Below are positions 9,110-17,776 of a stretch of 64,000 nt of DNA, piece after piece; the first letter of the stretch is position 1, and the number at the start of each line of letters is the position of its first letter. The notes under the pieces are model-generated. The model was not told the origin of the DNA. It did not search any database and was given only the letters and a program-made list of their open reading frames with translations. This stretch comes from Photobacterium aquae (lineage in GTDB: Bacteria > Pseudomonadota > Gammaproteobacteria > Enterobacterales > Vibrionaceae): the NCBI RefSeq assembly GCF_001029445.1, contig NZ_LDOT01000006.1, positions 124,001 to 188,000 of the forward strand, read 5' to 3'. The translations under genes were made by a program, and so were the position numbers.

Positions 9110-10144
9110 ATGCTTGACAGAACACACAGCGATGCCATTCAGCAACGTATCGATCAGAAAACAAAGCCATTGGGAGCGCTAGGCCAACTTGAATCCCTTG
9201 CTTACCAGCTAGCACTTATTCAGAGCCAAGACAAACCTGATGCGGTGGACCAAATACACTTGGCCAACCCTACGGTGTTGGTTTTTGCCGGTGATCATGG
9301 GATTGCCGATGAAGGTGTCAGTATTGCGCCGAGCGCTGTGACTCAGCAGATGGTGCTCAACTTTCTGGCTGGTGGTGCGGCCATAAACTGTTTTTGCCGA
9401 GCGAACCAGGTTGCGATCAAAGTTGTTGATGCCGGGATCTTATTGCCCGTTGAAGAGGATCATGACAATTTGATCCGCCAGCGGTTAGGTACCAGAACAG
9501 AGAACTTTTCCAAGCAGGCCGCGATGTCATTGTCGCAAGTGAGCCAAGGCATTGTTAAAGGAGCGGATCTTGTAGCTAGCACTGTGGCTGCTGGATGTCA
9601 TTTGATTATGTTTGGTGAGATGGGAATAGGCAACTCGAGCAGTGCTGCGGCCTTGCTGGCGGCTGTTTCCGGATATCCCGTAGAGCAATGTGTCGGCTAT
9701 GGTACGGGGATATCGTTAGAGCAGTACGAGAAGAAAATTGATGTGGTTAGTGCAGGCGTCATTCGTTGCGATGGCCTAGATGTCCAGGAAGTACTGGCTG
9801 AAGTGGGTGGGTTTGAAATTGTCCAGATGGTTGGGGCGTTTCTGGGGGCTTATGAGCAGCGTGTGCCGGTACTTGTTGATGGGTTTATCGTGACAGTCGC
9901 AGCTTATTTGGCAACCCAAATTGAACCTGCTTGTCGAGACTATATGATTTTCGGCCATCGTTCCCATGAATCTGGGCATGAACTGGTATTGTCATTGCTT
10001 GATGCCGAACCGTTGTTGGATTTGTCGCTGCGCTTAGGGGAGGGTACTGGTGCTGTATTGGCCGTGCCATTAGTTAAGGCGGCAGCGGAGTTTTACAATA
10101 CGATGGCAAGTTTTGCAGAGGCCGGAGTCACGGTTGAGCCTTAG
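9110..10144 (+). CDS. cobT: Nicotinate-nucleotide--dimethylbenzimidazole phosphoribosyltransferase
   Basis: CobT joins nicotinate mononucleotide and 5,6-dimethylbenzimidazole to give alpha-ribazole phosphate, the lower-ligand branch of cobalamin assembly. The 344 residues carry [13 protein letters not shown] (about 59-71), [15 protein letters not shown] (about 168-182) and the catalytic Glu (about E311) in [10 protein letters not shown]. The start follows AGGGA. It lies 22 bases after polB and may be read from the same transcript, an odd partner that suggests read-through rather than shared function. No cobalamin riboswitch is visible. No other cobalamin gene is in the window. Confidence 0.95.
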   Translation: MLDRTHSDAIQQRIDQKTKPLGALGQLESLAYQLALIQSQDKPDAVDQIHLANPTVLVFAGDHGIADEGVSIAPSAVTQQMVLNFLAGGAAINCFCRANQVAIKVVDAGILLPVEEDHDNLIRQRLGTRTENFSKQAAMSLSQVSQGIVKGADLVASTVAAGCHLIMFGEMGIGNSSSAAALLAAVSGYPVEQCVGYGTGISLEQYEKKIDVVSAGVIRCDGLDVQEVLAEVGGFEIVQMVGAFLGAYEQRVPVLVDGFIVTVAAYLATQIEPACRDYMIFGHRSHESGHELVLSLLDAEPLLDLSLRLGEGTGAVLAVPLVKAAAEFYNTMASFAEAGVTVEP

Positions 10145-10163
10145 ATTGTCAGGCAGATAAAAT

Positions 10164-10190
10164 AAAACCCGCTGTTGTGCGGGTTTTATT
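10164..10190. terminator. Bidirectional terminator after cobT
   Basis: An AAAACCCGC/GCGGGTTTT stem with a 6-base loop, T-rich on both strands, serves cobT and the convergent gene at 10223-10534. Confidence 0.88.
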
Positions 10191-10222
10191 ATGATCCAAA
10201 TTAGCAGAAATGATCCTGACGA

Positions 10223-10534
10223 TCAGTTGAAGTACTCGATATTCGACACATCGGCTTTTGTTGCATGAATAGGATCAAACTTGATCGCGCCGCGATTCGG
10301 GGTGCAGATTTTGACGACGTCGCCACAATCGAAAATGGCCAGAACGGTTTCATCGGTGCGAAAAACAGCCGGAAGTGGTTGGCCGATTTCACAGAGACAT
10401 TCGATGCCTTCATGATGCCACTCAACTTTGTAAATGCGTTTTGCCTGCTCTGGTGCTTTAACGTGTTTGGCAATAGATGTGAATACAGCTTCAGCTTGCT
10501 GTGGGCTTGATGCCGATGGTACAAAAAAATCCAT
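10223..10534 (-). CDS. Conserved hypothetical cytosolic protein
   Basis: A 103-residue soluble protein with no TM segment or signal peptide. The start at 10534 (MDFFVPSAS) is chosen over the longer frame opening at 10582 because GGAGGG sits 5 bases upstream. It contains VEWHHEGIECLCEIGQPLP and VLAIFDCGDVVKICTPNRG, a compact mixed alpha/beta pattern with three cysteines but no metal motif. It looks like a conserved vibrio protein, but I do not recognise a named family. It stands alone between cobT and a divergent DUF1289 gene. Confidence 0.65.
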   Translation of the reverse strand: MDFFVPSASSPQQAEAVFTSIAKHVKAPEQAKRIYKVEWHHEGIECLCEIGQPLPAVFRTDETVLAIFDCGDVVKICTPNRGAIKFDPIHATKADVSNIEYFN

Positions 10535-10875
10535 GGTTCCCTCCAAACGCTCAGTAGAAGTGCCTACTGAATCAATACACATTGTTCATCCTAGCTAAAG
10601 GCTAACAGAATTATTGTTATATTTGCAAATTAAATGCATGTGCATTCAAATTTTTGACGATGAAAAATCATGTTAACGATAAGATGTGTACCACTAATGC
10701 GCTTAATAAAAAGACGTTATTCTCCATAAGTGGTTATTTTTCTGGCGTAAAAGTGACAATGATTTTGTCGTTGTAATAAGCAAGAATGATTAGTTATTGA
10801 CTACGATTGGTATAACGATGGTCTAGCATTATAGTAGCGTGGAAATAGGGCACATCGGTTAGAGGAGGAAAAGAG
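10535..10875. other. Divergent intergenic region
   Basis: About 340 AT-rich bases between the hypothetical gene (minus) and the DUF1289 gene (plus). It must hold both promoters. AGGAGG at about 10862-10867 is the ribosome-binding site of the latter. Nothing else is recognisable. Confidence 0.5.
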
Positions 10876-11145
10876 ATGGAACAGTTAGATTTTTTTTCTA
10901 TCCCTAGCCCATGTATCGGTGTATGCCAAAGTAACAGCCGGGGATATTGCAAAGGTTGCTTTCGCAGCCGTGAGGAGAGGTTTCATTGGCAGCATTTGTC
11001 GAATGAACAAAAGCGTAACGTTATTCGCCTATGTAGGCAGAGATATTTGAGGGTTATGAGGGCAAAGCGTCAACAGGCGACCGTTGGAGTGTATGATGAG
11101 AGTAGGGAGCCAATTCAGCCCGATTTGTTTGGTGGCCTTGAATAA
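10876..11145 (+). CDS. DUF1289 small cysteine-motif protein
   Basis: An 89-residue protein with the DUF1289 signature: CIGVC (C13, C17), then GYCKGCFRSREE (C25, C28) and a following W. This is a four-cysteine arrangement that could hold a metal or Fe-S centre; binding is inferred, not shown. A basic helix (VIRLCRQRYLRVMRAKRQQ) follows. The strong AGGAGG ribosome-binding site supports the start. It converges on rplY. The biochemical role of the family is unknown. Confidence 0.8.
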   Translation: MEQLDFFSIPSPCIGVCQSNSRGYCKGCFRSREERFHWQHLSNEQKRNVIRLCRQRYLRVMRAKRQQATVGVYDESREPIQPDLFGGLE

Positions 11146-11151
11146 TAGGTA

Positions 11152-11176
11152 ATAAAAAAGCGCCCCGAAGGACGCT
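11152..11176 (-). terminator. Terminator of rplY (UUCG tetraloop)
   Basis: On the minus strand, AGCGTCC and GGGCGCT form a 7-bp stem (one G-U pair) closed by a stable UUCG loop and followed by TTTTTTATT. It lies 22 bases beyond the rplY stop and immediately after the convergent DUF1289 gene. Confidence 0.85.
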
Positions 11177-11198
11177 CTTTAACACAGAAATTCCGCAA

Positions 11199-11477
11199 TT
11201 AGATGCGTTTGAAGTCCATGTGCTCAACTTTTGGCTTGTAAGCGTGACGCTGGATGTCCTGCGGCTTAACTTTAACTTCTTTGCCGTCGATTACTAGCGT
11301 GATTGCTTCGTAGAACTCAGGCTTGTCCATTTGGTTGATAACTGCATCGTGAGCTAGAACGATTGCAACTGGAGCTTCTTCACCACCGTAAACGATAGCT
11401 GGGAACTGGTTAGTGTGACGTAGACGGCGGCTCGCACCTTTACCTAGGTCAGTACGTACTACTGCTTCGAATTTCAT
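11199..11477 (-). CDS. rplY: 50S ribosomal protein L25
   Basis: L25 binds 5S rRNA in the central protuberance of the large subunit. The 92 residues match the short E. coli form (94 aa), not the longer CTC type. Family blocks are GKGASRRLR (about 13-21), FPAIVYGG (25-32), [14 protein letters not shown] (70-83) and a terminal DFKRI. An AAGAG ribosome-binding site precedes the ATG. It is monocistronic with its own terminator. It lies near radD, rsuA and bcr, as in the E. coli yej region. Confidence 0.96.
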   Translation of the reverse strand: MKFEAVVRTDLGKGASRRLRHTNQFPAIVYGGEEAPVAIVLAHDAVINQMDKPEFYEAITLVIDGKEVKVKPQDIQRHAYKPKVEHMDFKRI

Positions 11478-11855
11478 CTTAAATACTCTTTAAGTTAACT
11501 AAATAAGACATTGTGTAATGCGACCTTACTCAATGCCGTAAATCGAGCGCGGATATTAGCAATGATCATGCGAAGCAGCAAGTAGAAAAATCATATCTAT
11601 TATTTATTTCTCTAGTTTTTAAGCATATTGGACGCTTAGAGAACCTACCTCTTATCAATCACTGGGTGTTTCTAAGTCGGATAGGGGTTTTACATCCTTG
11701 GGAGCAAGGTGCCTAATTGAGTGTAAATTGCGATCAAATTAACGGTTAATACAAAAAAACGATCTAAATCACACTGATAATGATAGTAATTATCGTTTGT
11801 GTTTGTAATAATTCATGCAAACCTTTTGTTGATAACAATATTTTTAGCAGGAATT
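11478..11855. other. Divergent intergenic region, rplY to haem-type receptor
   Basis: 378 bases carrying the rplY promoter side and the iron-controlled receptor promoter. The only recognisable element is the Fur box at 11776-11794. Confidence 0.6.
11776..11794. promoter_or_regulatory. Fur box
   Basis: GATAATGATAGTAATTATC matches the 19-bp consensus GATAATGATAATCATTATC at 17 of 19 positions. It lies 62 bases before the receptor start codon, as expected for iron-dependent repression. Confidence 0.9.
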
Positions 11856-14003
11856 ATGAACAACAAACTGACTTTGGTAGCAAGTGCTATCGTAATGGCT
11901 TTGTCACCCTCAATTTATGCTCAGGACGAAGTATCAGTATTTGATGAAGTGGTCGTCTCGGGAACGCGCTCTGAACAAAGTATCAAAAATGTCCCTTCGA
12001 GTGTTACCAAGGTCAGTGCGGAACAGATAGAAGATAATTTGGCAACGGATGTCAAACAGGCACTGAAGTATGAGCCAGGTGTCCAGGTGAATGGTCAAGG
12101 CCGTTTTGGAATGCAGGACTTCACTGTCCGAGGCATGAGTGGTAGCCGGGTCAAAGTGCTTATTGATGGCGTTCAGCAACCGGCCTCTTACAATCCTGGC
12201 GCAGAGGTGATGCGTAAAAACAGTAATACGATCGAGGTGGACACTTTGACAGCCATCGAGATCAACAAGGGTCCATCTTCTACGCTTTACGGGAGCGATG
12301 CGTTGGGTGGTACCGTGCTGATGCGGACAAAGAACCCTGAAGATATGCTTGAGCCGGGTGATGATACTCATGTTGGCTTGAAGACGGGCTATGCCAGTGT
12401 CAATGATGAATACAAGGCCACCGTCGAGTTAGCCAATCGCAGCGGTGATTGGGAATCGATGGTGATCTATACCTACCGCGATGGCCATGAGACAGAAACG
12501 CACGGTGACGGAGCTGATATTACGGGGCCAAATCGTGGCGCAGCAGATCCTTATGATATTGCTTCCCATAATGTATTGGCGAAGGTTTTTTACCAAATCA
12601 ATGATAATCACCGTGTTGGTCTGACAGGGGAATATTATACGCGTAGCGCCGATGGCTCAATTCTGTCGGGGGAGGGGCGCGACGGTGGTATGCCTGGATA
12701 TATTTACACCAATGTGCGAGGGGAAGATGAAGATCAGCGTTACCGTATAGGTTTCGAACATGAGTGGCTCGCTGATCTGGTGGCATTTGACAGCCTTAAC
12801 TGGAGCCTAAATTGGACTGAAAGTGAGGCGGAACACAATAGCTATGACCATACTGAGGCAAAAGGCAATCGAAACCGAGTCCGTTCAGGTAAAGATGATA
12901 GTTTGCAGTTTGATCTTCAGATGCAAAAGAGTCTTGAATTCGCAACAAGCCGTCATGAGCTGACTTACGGTGTATCCGCATCCAATGAATCATTTGCGTT
13001 GGATTATCGGGATTACGATTTGGATAACGGCAAGAATAAGGCAGGCTCAGAAGAAGTCCCGTCGTCTGATTCTGAAAAACGCGCCATTTTCGTTCAGGAC
13101 CAGATGTTCTTTATGGATGACAAGATGGTTGTGACGGCAGGCTTGCGTTACGACGATTTCACGGCGACTCCTGATGAGCAGTCTGGCCTGAAAGAGCACA
13201 ATAGTGATGCATTAACGTCACGTCTAGGTATGGTATATCATTGGAATCAGAATCTGAGCACCTATGCTCAATATAGTGAGGGTTTCCGCTCTCCAACTAT
13301 CTACGAAATGTACTATGACAAAGACCATACCATGTTCGGCTATCGTATCGAGTCAAACCCAGATTTGAAACCGGAGGAGAGTCAGTCCTATGAGATCGGT
13401 GTGCGGGCTAATGGGCGTATCGGTGCGATGGAATTGTCGGCATTTTATAACGATTACAAGAATTTCATCAGTAGCCAAACAACGATGGATGGTTCTGTCG
13501 AAGTCACCACCAATGAAAATATCGGCAAAGCGCGAATTTATGGCTCTGAATTTAAGGGTAGCTTGTGGCTAGATGAAGCCTTTGGCGCGCCTATGGGTTC
13601 TTATGTACGTTTGTCGATGGCATATCTTGACGGTGAAGATAAGCAAACGGGTGAGACGCTAGATACGATTGCGCCGTTTACCACGGTTGTTGGTCTTGGC
13701 TATGACGCGCCTTCGGAGCTGTGGGGCAGTGCATTGACGGTAACCATGGCGGCCGCGAAGGATGAATGGCAGGATAAGGATGCTGATGCCAACCTTGAAG
13801 CACCAAGCTATACCGTGGTTGATTTGACGGCTTATTACCGCCCGGTGTCTGATCTGACTCTGCGTGCTGGTCTGTTTAATGCATTTGATGAAAAATACTG
13901 GCAATATCAGGATCTTGAGGGGGCAACGGCGACGACGGAAGGTATCGACCGCCGTACTCAGCCTGGTCGAAACTGGGGTGTGACTCTCGATTACGCTTTC
14001 TGA
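11856..14003 (+). CDS. TonB-dependent outer-membrane receptor, haem/haemoglobin type
   Basis: A 715-residue TonB-dependent beta-barrel receptor. The signal peptide is MNNKLTLVASAIVMALSPSIYAQ. The TonB box is FDEVVVSG. The plug domain follows (about 40-160: DFTVRGMSGSRVKVLIDGV, YGSDALGGTVLM). The barrel ends in F (YAF). In the barrel, GFRSPTIYEMYY and SNPDLKPEESQSYEIG correspond to the FRAP and NPNL boxes of haem receptors such as HutA/HemR. The start at 11856 has AGGA upstream; the longer frame from 11799 would spoil the signal peptide. The Fur box upstream predicts induction by iron starvation. The haem ligand is inferred; no haem-transport genes adjoin it. Confidence 0.88.
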   Translation: MNNKLTLVASAIVMALSPSIYAQDEVSVFDEVVVSGTRSEQSIKNVPSSVTKVSAEQIEDNLATDVKQALKYEPGVQVNGQGRFGMQDFTVRGMSGSRVKVLIDGVQQPASYNPGAEVMRKNSNTIEVDTLTAIEINKGPSSTLYGSDALGGTVLMRTKNPEDMLEPGDDTHVGLKTGYASVNDEYKATVELANRSGDWESMVIYTYRDGHETETHGDGADITGPNRGAADPYDIASHNVLAKVFYQINDNHRVGLTGEYYTRSADGSILSGEGRDGGMPGYIYTNVRGEDEDQRYRIGFEHEWLADLVAFDSLNWSLNWTESEAEHNSYDHTEAKGNRNRVRSGKDDSLQFDLQMQKSLEFATSRHELTYGVSASNESFALDYRDYDLDNGKNKAGSEEVPSSDSEKRAIFVQDQMFFMDDKMVVTAGLRYDDFTATPDEQSGLKEHNSDALTSRLGMVYHWNQNLSTYAQYSEGFRSPTIYEMYYDKDHTMFGYRIESNPDLKPEESQSYEIGVRANGRIGAMELSAFYNDYKNFISSQTTMDGSVEVTTNENIGKARIYGSEFKGSLWLDEAFGAPMGSYVRLSMAYLDGEDKQTGETLDTIAPFTTVVGLGYDAPSELWGSALTVTMAAAKDEWQDKDADANLEAPSYTVVDLTAYYRPVSDLTLRAGLFNAFDEKYWQYQDLEGATATTEGIDRRTQPGRNWGVTLDYAF

Positions 14004-14027
14004 TATCAGTGAGTCTATGCCATAAAG

Positions 14028-14052
14028 AAGCCGCACATCTGTGCGGCTTTTT
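14028..14052. terminator. Terminator between receptor gene and radD
   Basis: An AAGCCGCAC/GTGCGGCTT stem with a 4-base loop followed by a T-run. Minus-strand reading also ends T-rich, so it probably serves the convergent radD too. Confidence 0.85.
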
Positions 14053-14076
14053 CGTTAGTTGTCCCACCAGCGCGGG

Positions 14077-15822
14077 TCAGTTTTTCTGATATTGGTCCAG
14101 ATCGAACAGTTTGTCGCGGATTGCCCAGAAGCGACCCGATTTACGGGCAATAACAATCTCTGGCGGTCTGAAGCGGTGCGCGTTGTTGGCGACTTTGCTA
14201 GGCGCGGTGTCGGTAAACGGGCGATGCCTATCAGCAAGGTGGGGTTTGACGAACTTGCGTGTAAACTCGTCTTTTTGTCCCTTGGTCGACAGAGGCCATA
14301 CTTCGCTGATTTCCGATCCCTCATCGCCAATGTAAATGACTTTTAGCTGTGGCTTGCCGAATTTGTTTTTCCCCGCTTCAAGTCGAAGATCGTGGCATTT
14401 CATGATCATCGCGTCTTTTAGCTTGAGTGCATCGCGTAGTTTTTTGTCGGGATCGACCATGACAGCATCGCACTGATGGCAGCGACGGGCGGCAATATCA
14501 TTGTCGGCACCGCATTCTTCGCAGTATTTTGCCCTGAAGCGATAGCCGCACTCTTCACGCTCGCCTGTGTCGTCATCTTCGAAGTAGCCTTGGCAGCGAC
14601 GGCCATAGTGTTCGATCAAGAATCCTGCCGGATCGAGCTTGCCCCAGAAGCTGTTGTTAAAGCCGCAGGCCGGGCAGGGTACCATGATCACTTCGCTATC
14701 ACTGTTGGGCTTAGGATCGCCAACCTCGGGTTGGTAAAGATCATAGCAGTTACCGGCATATTCCAGTACTAAGCAGTCTTTCTTGCCCTCGGACAGTCGC
14801 AGCCCCCGGCCGACGATTTGCTGATATAGGCTGATGGATTCAGTCGGGCGCAATACGGCAATTAAATCAACATGCGGGGCATCGAACCCGGTGGTCAGTA
14901 CCGAGACATTGACCAGGAACTTGATTTCTTGCCGCTTGAAGCGATTGATAATGTCGTCCCGTTCATCTTGAGGGGTGTCACCAATGACCAAGGCGGCTTT
15001 TTCATCACTGAGGTAACCCAGAATTTCTTGGGCATGGTTGACGGTTGAGGCGAAGATCATCACACCTTTACGATCTTTGGCATACTCACGTACCTGCTCG
15101 ATGATCATTGGAGTGACCCTGCCTGCGCGCTCGATAACATCGTCGAGGTCGGACTCTTTGTAGCGGCCGTTGTTGCCGGGACGAAGTTGGGAAAAGTCGT
15201 ACCCCATCACAGCCATGTCCATCATTTTGGGTTCGGTGAGGTAGCCCTCATCGAGCAGGTAGCGGATTGGCAATTCGAAGATACAGTCCCGAAAGAAGCG
15301 GTCCTGCTCGGTGCGTACTTGTCCCCGGGTATGATATTTGTATATCCAACCCATACCTAAGCGATAAGGTGTTGCGGTCAGGCCAAGGATCTTGATGCCA
15401 GGATTCACCTTTTGGGTATGGGCGATCACTCGGCGGTAGGCACTATTTTCATCATCGGGTACGCGGTGGCATTCATCTATGACGAGTAATGAAAATTGCT
15501 CATCAAACCTGTCGAGGCTGTTGACCATAGATTGAACAGAGGCAAAGACGACTTTCTCATCGGTTTCCTTACGACCAAGCCCGGCTGAAAAAATTGCCGC
15601 TTTTAGACCATAGCTTTCGTATTTGTCGTGGTTTTGTTCAACCAGTTCTTTTACGTGGGTCAAGACCAATACTCTACCTCGGGCAATCCGCGCCAATTCG
15701 GCAACCACCAGACTTTTTCCTGCTCCTGTTGGCAGGGTAAGTACAGCGGGAGTATTGTGTTTACGGAAGTAGTGCAGGGTAGCGCTGACGCTGTCTTGTT
15801 GGTAGGGGCGAAGTTGATACAT
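14077..15822 (-). CDS. radD: DNA repair helicase-like ATPase RadD (YejH)
   Basis: RadD is a superfamily 2 ATPase linked to RecA-dependent recombination and repair of crosslinks and double-strand breaks; it interacts with SSB. 581 residues against 586 in E. coli. Q-motif region YQLRPYQQD, Walker A LPTGAGKS (K36), DECH box, LTATPYRLG (motif III), and GRGLRLSEGKKDC (motif VI region). A C-terminal zinc region has CPACG, CGYRF, CEECGAD and CHQCD. The start is the ATG giving the conserved MYQLRPYQ N-terminus. It is convergent with the receptor gene. Confidence 0.94.
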   Translation of the reverse strand: MYQLRPYQQDSVSATLHYFRKHNTPAVLTLPTGAGKSLVVAELARIARGRVLVLTHVKELVEQNHDKYESYGLKAAIFSAGLGRKETDEKVVFASVQSMVNSLDRFDEQFSLLVIDECHRVPDDENSAYRRVIAHTQKVNPGIKILGLTATPYRLGMGWIYKYHTRGQVRTEQDRFFRDCIFELPIRYLLDEGYLTEPKMMDMAVMGYDFSQLRPGNNGRYKESDLDDVIERAGRVTPMIIEQVREYAKDRKGVMIFASTVNHAQEILGYLSDEKAALVIGDTPQDERDDIINRFKRQEIKFLVNVSVLTTGFDAPHVDLIAVLRPTESISLYQQIVGRGLRLSEGKKDCLVLEYAGNCYDLYQPEVGDPKPNSDSEVIMVPCPACGFNNSFWGKLDPAGFLIEHYGRRCQGYFEDDDTGEREECGYRFRAKYCEECGADNDIAARRCHQCDAVMVDPDKKLRDALKLKDAMIMKCHDLRLEAGKNKFGKPQLKVIYIGDEGSEISEVWPLSTKGQKDEFTRKFVKPHLADRHRPFTDTAPSKVANNAHRFRPPEIVIARKSGRFWAIRDKLFDLDQYQKN

Positions 15823-15904
15823 GGATAACAGAAAACAGAATAACGATTCAGTATCGGCAGTGTACTACAGCTTGGATAGGTTTCGTTGGTTTTCTTCTTA
15901 TGAA

Positions 15905-15926
15905 GCCCGCTCGAGGAAGAGCGGGC
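15905..15926 (-). terminator. GC-rich hairpin after the GNAT gene, probable terminator
   Basis: GCCCGCTC/GAGCGGGC is a perfect 8-bp stem with a 6-base loop, 14 bases past the GNAT stop on the minus strand. The following U-tract is weak (TTCAT), so efficiency is doubtful. Confidence 0.55.
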
Positions 15927-15940
15927 AGGTATTAGGCGAG

Positions 15941-16435
15941 CTAAGAGGCGATGTCCATCGTCACTGGAGAAGGCGTGATGGTTTTGGTCATCATGCAGAA
16001 CTGGCGGCGAGGTACAAACCCATGTTGCTCATAAAACTTGCGGGCGCCGCGATTGCCGATATTGACTTCGAGTGATAACGCATTGACCCCGGCAGAAGCC
16101 ACATGCTGCTCAATTTGTGGGAGCAAGATAGTGCCAATGCCTTGTTGGCGCCAATCGGGTTTTAGGTAGAATTGGTCTATCAAGCCAACTCGTCCGCCAT
16201 GCTCGAGGCTGAAGGAGTAACTGATAATGATATGGCCAACAATCAGAGTTTCGCCTTGGTCTTCTGCTTCGATAAACCATGACTGACCCAGTTCGGGCTG
16301 CGTAATGAGCTGTTGGATGGCCTGTAGGGTCTGCTCTTTTTTCTGTGGGAGTGCTTCATAGTCGAAGAGCTCCTCGACAAGGTTAAGCAGCAGATCCGTT
16401 GATGATAAAGTCGGCGCAACAAGAGAAATGTTCAT
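15941..16435 (-). CDS. GNAT family N-acetyltransferase
   Basis: A 164-residue single-domain acetyl-CoA-dependent N-acetyltransferase. The acetyl-CoA pyrophosphate loop is WRQQGIGTILL (about 95-105), preceded by the beta4 strand LIDQFYLKPD and followed by ALSLEVNIGNRGARKFYEQHGF, the typical motif B with the catalytic/terminal Tyr. An AAGGT ribosome-binding site precedes the ATG. The acceptor substrate is unknown. It is transcribed alone, divergent from rsuA. Confidence 0.85.
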   Translation of the reverse strand: MNISLVAPTLSSTDLLLNLVEELFDYEALPQKKEQTLQAIQQLITQPELGQSWFIEAEDQGETLIVGHIIISYSFSLEHGGRVGLIDQFYLKPDWRQQGIGTILLPQIEQHVASAGVNALSLEVNIGNRGARKFYEQHGFVPRRQFCMMTKTITPSPVTMDIAS

Positions 16436-16772
16436 AATGTAACCTTCACTGTTCGGTACTAGTTTGCAAATTGCCGTGATAAAACTGTTATTTGTTTATT
16501 TTTCAATGGCGAAAGCATGGGTAGCTTAGTACCTTGTTATACGTAATTCAAACCTGATTCGTCCAAGAATATGACAACATGTAGTACAAAATGTTCGCCA
16601 AGATCAGGTAGAACCAGTTATCTCCTTCAAAACAAAGATTCCTTGTGTGGTTGGATATGAATTCGTCAACGTGGTGTTCTGTGAACCTATTTTAGCTGAA
16701 AAGAAGAGGGTTAATGTGAACAAAGAGAGGAAGTTGGTATGATAGTTTTTTATGTATCAGCTGGAGCCAGTA
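16436..16772. other. Divergent intergenic region, GNAT gene to rsuA
   Basis: 337 AT-rich bases with no convincing gene or operator. GGAG at 16763-16766 is the rsuA ribosome-binding site. Presumed to carry both promoters. Confidence 0.45.
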
Positions 16773-17465
16773 ATGAGGCTTGATAAATTTCTTAGCACAA
16801 CGCTTGGGATCACCCGCAAAGACGCAGGTAAACTACTAAAAGAAAAACGTATTGAAGTGAACGGCGAAACCGTGAAGAACGGTGCGCTGAAGGTCACTGA
16901 AACCTGCGAGGTAGAATTTGACGGACGCCCGCTGCGTTTTGATGGCCCACGTTATTTCATGCTGAATAAGCCATCAGGCTTTGTTTGCTCGCACGTAGAC
17001 GACTACAACCCGACCGTTTTCGTTTTGTTCGATGAAGTGAGCCCAGAGAAGATGCATGTAGCAGGCCGCTTAGATGGCGATACAACAGGTTTGGTGCTAT
17101 TGACCGATGACGGGCAGTGGTCGCACCGTATTACCTCTCCACGCCATTATTGCGAGAAGGTGTACTACGTTGAGCTTGCCGATCCAATCAACGAAGAGGT
17201 GGTTGAGCAGTTTGCCAATGGCGTACAGCTACGGGGTGAGAAAGAGCTGACACGTCCTGCTAAGCTGGAAATTCTTGGGGACAACGAAGCCCTGATCACA
17301 ATCTCCGAAGGCAAATATCATCAGGTCAAGCGCATGTTTGCGGCAGTTGGCAATAAGGTTGTCGGTCTGCACCGAGAGAAGATCGGTGATGTTGAGCTGG
17401 ATGAGGCGCTGGAGCCGGGTGAATACCGTCAGCTGACCGACGAGGAAATTGCAGCCTTTATGTAA
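16773..17465 (+). CDS. rsuA: 16S rRNA pseudouridine(516) synthase
   Basis: RsuA converts U516 of 16S rRNA to pseudouridine. 230 residues against 231 in E. coli. An S4-like RNA-binding domain (about 1-55, MRLDKFLST) is followed by the catalytic domain with AGRLDGDTTGLVLLTDDGQW (catalytic D101) and ISEGKYHQVKRMFAAVGN. The ATG at 16773 is chosen because it restores the family start MRLDKF and has GGAG 6 bases upstream, unlike the ATG-independent frame opening at 16752. It precedes bcr in the same direction, as in E. coli, but a terminator separates them. Confidence 0.96.
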   Translation: MRLDKFLSTTLGITRKDAGKLLKEKRIEVNGETVKNGALKVTETCEVEFDGRPLRFDGPRYFMLNKPSGFVCSHVDDYNPTVFVLFDEVSPEKMHVAGRLDGDTTGLVLLTDDGQWSHRITSPRHYCEKVYYVELADPINEEVVEQFANGVQLRGEKELTRPAKLEILGDNEALITISEGKYHQVKRMFAAVGNKVVGLHREKIGDVELDEALEPGEYRQLTDEEIAAFM

Positions 17466-17776
17466 TTTGGCTGGTTGGATATAAATATTGATTAAAGAGG
17501 CTATAAATGCCTCTTTTTTTCTTTTGGTCAGTTTCTGTCTAGGTGTTTTGAGGTTATATTGTAGATCCAAGCATTCTCCGAGCACTTGTATCGGTGTCAC
17601 ATACCCTGACAGGGAGACGCCATTCTTCTCCGTATCCTATATTGCTACCTTCCTGTTTGTAGTGGGGAAAATATCCGGTGTTGCTTGGACATTCACCTTC
17701 ATCTTTTTCGAATGTAGGCGGATAGGTAATTTCCGTCGTACACTATTTTCTCTTCATATTGTCATACAGGGGCCTC
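17466..17776. other. Intergenic, rsuA to bcr
   Basis: 311 bases holding the rsuA terminator and then about 250 bases with no recognisable gene, presumably the bcr promoter region. Confidence 0.45.
17494..17520 (+). terminator. Terminator of rsuA
   Basis: An AAAGAGGC/GCCTCTTT stem with a 7-base loop followed by several more T, 29 bases after the rsuA stop. Confidence 0.88.

Noticed and set aside
9080..9115. Cobalamin riboswitch expected before cobT
   Set aside because: Only 22 bases separate polB and cobT, too short for the element, and no B12 box is visible.
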